From the IMG/VR virus record IMGVR_UViG_3300050120_000047, positions 1 through 33,516 of that record: a stretch of DNA of 33,516 nucleotides; one strand, 5' to 3'. This DNA comes from a virus. The notes under the pieces are model-generated. The model was not told where the DNA came from. It made no database searches and worked only from the letters and a program-made list of their open reading frames with translations. Position 1 is the stretch's first letter; each line of letters starts with the position of its first letter. The translations under genes were made by a program, and so were the position numbers. Below, in pieces: positions 29,771 through 33,516 of the stretch.

Positions 29771-30253
29771 CTAGACCTTGTCGGTCATTCCTGCGGCGAT
29801 GGTGCGAAGTTCATCAGCGGACAACGGTGATGTGATGGATTGGATCGGGCCGCCACCGGGCCCCGTGTGTTCGAGCTGTTGCTTGTCGCCGTACCGCTTC
29901 GGATCCCACTTCGCCAGCAGCTTTAGGCGCGTCTCGATCTGCAGCTTGCGGTGGCCGAGCATGTCGCAAACCTTCCGCTCGATCAGCGCGCCGGAGGCGT
30001 CATATTTAGTTTCTTCGCCCTCGACTGGGGTGTTTGCGATAGCGATGCATTCCTGCGCCAGCACGTCGTATCCGTCGTCGCGAGCGTCCTGCATCTGCTC
30101 GGCGATCGCCTCGTCTTCTTCCCGCCACCGATTGACTGTGCGCCGGGAGATACCGATGTCGCGACAGATCGCGGCCAGCGGCTCGCCCTTGGCTATGCGC
30201 CCGCATATCAGCGGCACCAGCGCAGCACGATCAAGCACGACACCGCTGGTCAC
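29771..30253 (-). CDS. terS: Terminase small subunit (160 aa)
   Basis: A GTG at 30253 overlaps the preceding TGA. Residues about 27-47 form a helix-turn-helix (LAAICRDIGISRRTVNRWRE) preceded by VPLICGRIAKGEP, matching small terminases of the Sf6 gp1 type that recognise pac or cos DNA. The middle is helical (DDGYDVLAQECIAIANTPVE), and the tail (YGDKQQLEHTGPGGGPIQSI) has the common YGD-K----HTG pattern that contacts TerL. It directly precedes terL. Confidence 0.9.
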   Translation of the reverse strand: MTSGVVLDRAALVPLICGRIAKGEPLAAICRDIGISRRTVNRWREEDEAIAEQMQDARDDGYDVLAQECIAIANTPVEGEETKYDASGALIERKVCDMLGHRKLQIETRLKLLAKWDPKRYGDKQQLEHTGPGGGPIQSITSPLSADELRTIAAGMTDKV

Positions 30254-30417
30254 AGGTCGTTCCTCGGCGGCAACCGCTCATCGAATGGCCGAGTCAGCTC
30301 AGCCCATTCGTTGCGATCCTGCTCGGCGAGCCGGTCCATGCGGATCTCGTGCCATATCCACAGCAGCACGAAGATCGCCACCACCACGAACGCAGTGGTG
30401 AGGATCCAAGTCAGCAT
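30250..30417 (-). CDS. Small single-span membrane protein (55 aa)
   Basis: The ATG at 30417 starts a 55-residue frame whose TGA overlaps the terS GTG (GTGA), implying coupled translation. The sequence begins MLTWILTTAFVVVAIFVLLW, a clear membrane helix at about residues 3-22, followed by a basic-acidic tail (HEIRMDRLAEQDRNEWAE) that would be cytoplasmic or periplasmic depending on topology. It lies between lysis genes and the packaging genes. It could be a holin regulator or an unrelated membrane protein; function unknown. Confidence 0.65.
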   Translation of the reverse strand: MLTWILTTAFVVVAIFVLLWIWHEIRMDRLAEQDRNEWAELTRPFDERLPPRNDL

Positions 30418-30420
30418 GGC

Positions 30421-30723
30421 TTAGGCTGCGGCAGTCGGCGCTGCGGTCGCGGCAGCAGCCTTCGGGAACACGCCAGCGGCATTGAACGCGGCCACGGACG
30501 AATTCACCAGCGGCGCGATAATGGCAGACACGGTGCTCAGCGATTGCGAGTCGGTCAAGGCCACGGACAGGATCGTATTGATCTTCGCGGTGGCGGCGGC
30601 CAGCTTCTGGCTGCCACTGGCGGCGGGGAACGCAGCCTCGACGCTCAGCACGATCTGATCGATGAGCTTGATGATGCCGGGCAGCTGGGTGATGAAGCCG
30701 AGGATGAGGGCGAAAATCTGCAT
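30421..30723 (-). CDS. Small hydrophobic protein of the lysis-packaging border (100 aa)
   Basis: I chose the ATG at 30723 with GGAG nine bases upstream; the open frame runs further upstream but overlaps the spanin gene. The first 35 residues (MQIFALILGFITQLPGIIKL, then IDQIVLSVEAAFP) are hydrophobic or amphipathic helices. The rest is Ala/Ser-rich helix ending AAAATAAPTAAA. It could be a membrane-active or minor lysis component. No family is recognised. Confidence 0.6.
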   Translation of the reverse strand: MQIFALILGFITQLPGIIKLIDQIVLSVEAAFPAASGSQKLAAATAKINTILSVALTDSQSLSTVSAIIAPLVNSSVAAFNAAGVFPKAAAATAAPTAAA

Positions 30724-30739
30724 GGTGGTGGTCTCCGGG

Positions 30740-31051
30740 TCAGTAGATGAGGCCATCGGCGCGTAGTGCGTCGAGGCAGGTAGCCGTGGCGTTACGTTTG
30801 ATGCTGTTGCGCTGGACGATGCCGGCGACGGTGACGGCCCAGACCGATTGGGCGGCACTGTAGGCCTTGATTTCGGCGAGGTCGGCGGCGTGAACTGGTC
30901 CAGCGGGGTAGTGCGGAAGAGCCTCGAAAGGAACGCGCTCACCGCACGACACGGTTAGCTTCAGCGATGGCGGCGTTGACATCGACGGATTGCTGCTGCA
31001 GGCCATCAGGCTGATCAGCATCAGCGCGCACACGATCCACATCCGCTTCAT
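30740..31051 (-). CDS. Outer-membrane spanin lipoprotein (Rz1-like, 103 aa)
   Basis: I chose the ATG at 31051. The product opens with MKRMWIVCALMLISLMAC, a signal peptide with lipobox LMAC and lipidated Cys18. The mature start is the short, Pro/Ser-rich SSNPSMSTPPSLKLTVSCGE, a common o-spanin feature. Its start lies inside the i-spanin gene (113 bases overlap) in a different frame, the Rz/Rz1 architecture. The body of about 85 residues is longer than lambda Rz1 and ends CLDALRADGLIY. It would link the outer membrane to the inner spanin and fuse the membranes at lysis. Confidence 0.82.
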   Translation of the reverse strand: MKRMWIVCALMLISLMACSSNPSMSTPPSLKLTVSCGERVPFEALPHYPAGPVHAADLAEIKAYSAAQSVWAVTVAGIVQRNSIKRNATATCLDALRADGLIY

Positions 31052-31223
31052 TGGTCTGCCTCGCTTGTTCGACCTGTACCTGTGCCGCTTCCGCACCCTG
31101 CGATGCGCTGGCTTGCGCCTGCTGCTGGGTGGCTATCGCGCGCTGCGTCTTGCGACCTTCCAGCCATTTCACCAGCGGGCCGATCAGCGCGCCGAGCAGA
31201 GCTTCGAGCAGCGAGGTGAGCAT
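30939..31223 (-). CDS. Inner-membrane spanin (Rz-like, 94 aa)
   Basis: The ATG at 31223 overlaps the TGA of the membrane-protein gene (TGATG). Residues 1-20 (MLTSLLEALLGALIGPLVKW) form an N-terminal membrane anchor. A long Gln/Ala/Glu-rich coiled coil follows (TQQQAQASASQGAEAAQVQV) and continues to the C-terminus, as expected for the periplasmic rod of an i-spanin. It partners with the overlapping Rz1-like lipoprotein. It is shorter than lambda Rz but within the range of i-spanins. A membrane-anchored coiled coil of another kind is the alternative, but the overlapping lipoprotein argues for spanin. Confidence 0.75.
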   Translation of the reverse strand: MLTSLLEALLGALIGPLVKWLEGRKTQRAIATQQQAQASASQGAEAAQVQVEQARQTNEADVDRVRADADQPDGLQQQSVDVNAAIAEANRVVR

Positions 31224-31540
31224 CAGCGGTGCCTATGGGTCGCGAGATAGCGCAGCGTCTTGGCAGAGATCAGGTGATCTGTGCTGCGCCGGCGTAAATG
31301 ATGGTTGTGCATGATCATCACCGAGCAGATCGCAAAGCCGCCATGCAGCATCACGGCGTACCAGGCGACCGGGTGTCCGGTGAGGTCGTAGTTGATCCAC
31401 CCGAAGCTGCCGATGGTGATCAGCACGAAGCCGACGGTCTTCCATGGCGAGTCCATCGGGTTGAGCAGTCGCACGATTTCGAAGCCGCAGACCAGCACGG
31501 CAAACAGCATCACGATGTCGAGCAGGTTGAGTAGGTTCAT
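31223..31540 (-). CDS. Lysis-module membrane protein, possible second holin or antiholin (105 aa)
   Basis: I chose the ATG at 31540, which overlaps the upstream holin stop and has a strong AAAGGAGG site. It is 105 residues with three likely membrane helices (about 6-24, 34-50, 57-77; LLDIVMLFAVLVCGFEIVRL, then TVGFVLITIGSFGWINY). A His/Arg-rich tail follows (MIMHNHHLRRRSTDHLIS). Together with the preceding protein it may form a holin-antiholin pair. The tail is charged, as in holins. Pairing is inference. Confidence 0.65.
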   Translation of the reverse strand: MNLLNLLDIVMLFAVLVCGFEIVRLLNPMDSPWKTVGFVLITIGSFGWINYDLTGHPVAWYAVMLHGGFAICSVMIMHNHHLRRRSTDHLISAKTLRYLATHRHR

Positions 31541-31881
31541 TTGTCGCCTCCTTTCCCCTGTGTTGGATCGGATGACGCGTTGTAGTGGCCAGCAATCAGC
31601 GATGCGGCCGATGGGACGGCCTTCTTGATGATCGGGATGATCGACATGGCGCACAGGCCGATGACGAACGCTGCGCCGCTCTGCAGCTCCGGCGTGATGC
31701 TCAGTTTTTCCACCACCAGCGGCGTGAGATAGGCTGCGGTCAACATGCCGACCACGACAGCCATGACGCCCTGAACTCGTGAGAGGCCCTGAACGAATGC
31801 CAGCGACACGACACCGCCGGCGAAGCCCGCGATCGTGGTGCCCAGCTTCACCCCGAGGATGCTGGAGACGGGTTCGGTCAT
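31537..31881 (-). CDS. Putative holin (114 aa)
   Basis: The ATG at 31881 overlaps the endolysin stop as ATGA. Three membrane helices are visible, at about 14-31 (GTTIAGFAGGVVSLAFVQ), 38-57 (GVMAVVVGMLTAAYLTPLVV) and 68-85 (GAAFVIGLCAMSIIPIIK). The tail is polar and ends SSDPTQGKGGDK. Size, three-span topology and position beside the endolysin indicate a holin that opens the inner membrane to release the enzyme. The order endolysin before holin is the reverse of lambda but is common in other phages. Confidence 0.8.
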   Translation of the reverse strand: MTEPVSSILGVKLGTTIAGFAGGVVSLAFVQGLSRVQGVMAVVVGMLTAAYLTPLVVEKLSITPELQSGAAFVIGLCAMSIIPIIKKAVPSAASLIAGHYNASSDPTQGKGGDK

Positions 31882-32363
31882 GCCAATGCTCCGCCTGCTG
31901 TCACATAGGCACGTTGAAGATCAGCCATCTGGTTCTCGTGCTGGCCATAGCCGGCACCTGGCAGTGATGCCCAGATGTGCGCAACTGCTGTGATCGCTTC
32001 CGCGAAGTCGCCCGCATCGATCAGCGGTAGCGCTTTGCACTCACGGATCTGCTGAAGCGCCATCAAATCTTGGCTCAATGGCCCGAAGTCCTGCAGCTGC
32101 AGGATGTCCTTGTAGGCCAGCCAGTTGCGATAGAGCTCCTGATACCGACCTGCCGCCGTGCTGTTGAAACGACGATTGAACACGTTCGGGTGCTTGGCAT
32201 AGCTGTCGAACAGCAATGGTGCCGTAGCGGTCGACCCGACCAGGACGTCGTAGCCATCGTCCGAGTGCTGAAGCAATCCCTCGGTAAGCTCCGAGACCGC
32301 GATCGCGTCCAAGAATGCGCACCGGTTCGCACCACCTGCTTGGTCTGCGGTGATACGAGGCAT
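31878..32363 (-). CDS. Endolysin, lambda R-type lytic transglycosylase (161 aa)
   Basis: The ATG at 32363 has AGGAA upstream. The sequence aligns well by eye with lambda gpR: AFLDAIAVSELTEGL (lambda AFLDMLAWSEGT), GYDVLVGS, SYAKHPN, STAAGRYQ, LALQQI-type MALQQIRECKALPLIDAGDF and IWASLPGAGYGQHE. Glu25 corresponds to the catalytic Glu19 of lambda R. The enzyme cleaves the MurNAc-GlcNAc bond, forming 1,6-anhydro ends. There is no signal peptide, so it depends on the downstream holin. It is the first gene after the promoter-terminator leader. Confidence 0.95.
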   Translation of the reverse strand: MPRITADQAGGANRCAFLDAIAVSELTEGLLQHSDDGYDVLVGSTATAPLLFDSYAKHPNVFNRRFNSTAAGRYQELYRNWLAYKDILQLQDFGPLSQDLMALQQIRECKALPLIDAGDFAEAITAVAHIWASLPGAGYGQHENQMADLQRAYVTAGGALA

Positions 32364-32392
32364 GGAGTAATTCCTACAAAATTAAATGCCGC

Positions 32393-32423
32393 GCCGGATC
32401 GCCGCCAAGGGCCTTTGTCCGGC
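32393..32423. repeat. Inverted repeat in the late leader, upstream of the endolysin
   Basis: GCCGGA and TCCGGC lie 19 bases apart in the untranslated leader between the late terminator and the endolysin start. The RNA could form a hairpin beginning about 30 bases before the start codon. It may affect stability or translation of the first late gene. The pairing is exact but short. Confidence 0.35.
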
Positions 32424-32458
32424 ATTTGTCACCAAGAGCGATGCGGCAAGATGAAACG

Positions 32459-32487
32459 AAAAAGCCCCGCCGGTGAGGGCGAGGCTT
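32459..32487 (-). terminator. Intrinsic terminator in the late leader (tR'-like)
   Basis: The minus-strand RNA would read AAGCCTCGCC, loop CTCACC, GGCGGGGCTT, then TTT. The ten-base stem has one G-U pair, and the T run counting the end of the stem is five. It lies about 20-50 bases after the predicted start of transcription from the promoter at 32512-32539 and before the first lysis gene. Late expression therefore probably requires antitermination, as at lambda tR'. Confidence 0.82.
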
Positions 32488-32511
32488 TGGTGGCAATTCG
32501 TGGACAATCGC

Positions 32512-32539
32512 ACGCTATCACGCGTTTTCGCGTTGTCAA
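32512..32539 (-). promoter_or_regulatory. Predicted late promoter (pR'-like)
   Basis: The minus strand has a perfect -35 TTGACA (32539-32534), a 16-base spacer and an extended -10 TGATAGCGT, whose hexamer TAGCGT matches the consensus at the first two and last positions. The TGA stop of the 179-residue gene lies inside the -35. The spacer holds an inverted repeat, ACGCG-AAAA-CGCGT. The site sits just before an intrinsic terminator and the lysis genes. Function as a late promoter is inferred. Confidence 0.6.
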
Positions 32540-33075
32540 TAGGTCGAAACGGCGTCAGATGGCGTTTTCGTCTGGCGACGATCTGCAACCGACTCGTCCC
32601 GGTATGCGCGCTCCGCACGCTCAATCGTGGACTCGGCCTGCATCCACAACCAGCCTATGCCGATGTTGCGCAATTCGTCCCAGCACACCGGAAGTCGTGA
32701 CGGTAGTCGCGTCGCTTGCTTTCCGAACACGACCATCTCGTAGCAGTGCTGCGCGAGGATGTTGATGTGGTTCTGCGCCTTGCGTCCTTTCGGTCCGGCA
32801 TCGCGCAGGATCTTGATCGCCAGCCATGCCACGACCTGTTCGCGTCGATGCGGACAGCTGGTGGCGATGCTATAGACGATCTCCGGCCCTACGTCGCGCT
32901 TGTCAAGGCGAGCGAAAGATAGCGCCAAAGTCATGGCGTTGTCGGTGGTCATCATGCGGGCGCTGTAGGGCGATCCGCCGCCGCCCGGCTCGCGGTAAGT
33001 CGTTTTCCCAGCCAGCGAACCCAGACGCTCCAGAAACCCAGCCCGGTCGGCGTAGTTGAAAATATCGGGCGTCAT
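32536..33075 (-). CDS. Possible Q-like late antiterminator (179 aa)
   Basis: The ATG at 33075 overlaps the upstream stop. The protein is mostly helical with a Gly-rich start region (GKTTYREPGGGGSPYSARMM), a MTLALSFARLDKRDVGPEIV helix, two cysteines (SCPHRRE and LPVCWDE) and a basic C-terminal tail (AERAYRDESVADRRQTKTPS). I do not recognise it as a named Q family. Its position is that of Q in lambdoid phages: last gene before the late promoter and terminator, then lysis genes. The EQVVAWLAIKILRDAG helix could bind DNA. Late antiterminator is a hypothesis from context; the alternative is an unrelated early protein. Confidence 0.45.
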   Translation of the reverse strand: MTPDIFNYADRAGFLERLGSLAGKTTYREPGGGGSPYSARMMTTDNAMTLALSFARLDKRDVGPEIVYSIATSCPHRREQVVAWLAIKILRDAGPKGRKAQNHINILAQHCYEMVVFGKQATRLPSRLPVCWDELRNIGIGWLWMQAESTIERAERAYRDESVADRRQTKTPSDAVSTY

Positions 33076-33466
33076 GGCTTACCCCTGTTTAGCGTCGCGT
33101 GATCGGGCTCAAACTGAAGCCCCGGTGTGCTGGTGCAGCGTGGAAAGGTGCGGCCGAAGGTGGGGCATGTTGCCTTGTCGAAAGCCGTCTCGCGGTGCGT
33201 GCAGTGCGCGCATGGATCGCGATACACCTCGGCCAGTTTCCGACGTTCATCGCTCTCGCTCGTGATGTAGCTCTTGCGGTGACGCCGCAGAGCGACCGGT
33301 ACACACGCACGTCGTCGTCGATGACGATGTGCTGTCTTTTGAGACCCGGAGTGATCTCGCGCCAGTAGTGACCGCGATCACCGACGAATGGAATCAGCGC
33401 CCAGCCCTCCGCGAAGTCTTCGATCGGGCCGCCACTGAAAGAACCGGGTGGCTTAAGGTCACTCAC
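33072..33466 (-). pseudogene. Small phage protein, apparently frameshifted near 33280
   Basis: A GTG at 33466 overlaps the preceding TGA. The first part (MSDLKPPGSFSGGPIEDFAE, GWALIPFVGDRGHYWRE, VYRSLCGVTA) looks genuine. Past about 33280 that frame turns into Arg/Ala/His-rich shadow sequence ending at 33089. One frame away the sequence reads KSYITSESDERRKLAEVYRD, then a Cys/His-rich segment with PCAHCTHRETAFDKATCP and PGLQFEPDHATLNRGKP. It stops at TGA 33074-33072, which overlaps the next gene as ATGA. One base seems missing near GCAAG. The CAHC, TCP and RC residues may bind zinc. Mutation and sequencing error are both possible. Function unknown. Confidence 0.55.
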
Positions 33467-33516
33467 TCGTCGCGGTCTCCGGCTTCGCTTCGTGGTCCGC
33501 ACACCGGTGCCGTTCC
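33463..33516 (-). CDS. C-terminal end of an upstream phage gene (partial)
   Basis: The last 17 codons of a minus-strand gene (GTAPVCGPRSEAGDRDE) end in TGA overlapping the GTG of the next gene as GTGA. Its start lies beyond the window. Too little is visible to name it; the coupling shows it belongs to the same early or middle operon as the putative antiterminator. Confidence 0.5.
   Translation of the reverse strand, partial: GTAPVCGPRSEAGDRDE

Noticed and set aside
33250-33300. Programmed frameshift at the right-edge gene
   Set aside because: The bases at the switch do not form a known slippery heptamer, so mutation or read error is more likely.
1-33516. CRISPR arrays, tRNA genes or insertion sequences
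   Set aside because: No regular repeat-spacer pattern, no cloverleaf-like segment and no transposase reading frame was seen in reading both strands.

Overview
The window is wholly phage. I see no housekeeping gene, tRNA, rRNA or CRISPR array. It carries an early block on the plus strand (about 1-6396) and a long late operon on the minus strand (about 32363 down to 6442) that converge on each other. The DNA is GC-rich with the long antisense shadow reading frames typical of GC-rich proteobacterial phages. A two-component spanin, a phage-encoded outer-membrane beta-barrel and a lambda-type endolysin point to a Gram-negative host. The style suggests a Xanthomonadales- or Burkholderiales-like proteobacterium, but that is an impression and not proven by the sequence.

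Early block (plus strand): the C-terminus of a RecT-type annealing protein is followed by a chain of small genes, most overlapping by 1-11 bases. One short stretch looks like the deletion scar of a DnaQ-type exonuclease. Next come Ea22-like mosaic proteins in visibly AT-richer DNA, a 26-codon micro-ORF between two coupled genes, a J-domain protein with an HPD motif, and a 528-residue large serine integrase.

Late operon (minus strand, read right to left): a 179-residue protein sits where lambda has Q. It is followed at once by a strong-looking promoter and an intrinsic terminator, which is the lambda pR'-tR' arrangement. Then come lysis (GH104-like endolysin, holin, second membrane protein, Rz/Rz1 spanins), two small hydrophobic proteins, packaging (TerS, TerL), portal, scaffold, major capsid protein, connectors, and a fibre with YadA-type adhesin repeats. 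The contractile tail follows: sheath, tube, G and G-T chaperones made through an A AAA AAC minus-1 frameshift, and tape measure. A P2/Mu-type baseplate, three fibre-region proteins and a Lom-like outer-membrane protein close the operon. The phage is therefore a contractile-tailed (myovirus-type) temperate phage.

A two-gene plus-strand cassette (a membrane protein and a secreted protein) is inserted backwards between the tape measure and the tail-terminator-like gene and looks like a moron. The order tail fibre - OMP - integrase - recT matches lambda (tail fibre - lom - att - int - bet) in its virion or circular form, not in its integrated form. The window may thus come from an unintegrated phage genome. 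At the right edge a conserved-looking small gene appears frameshifted, and the tail of one more gene is cut by the window end.
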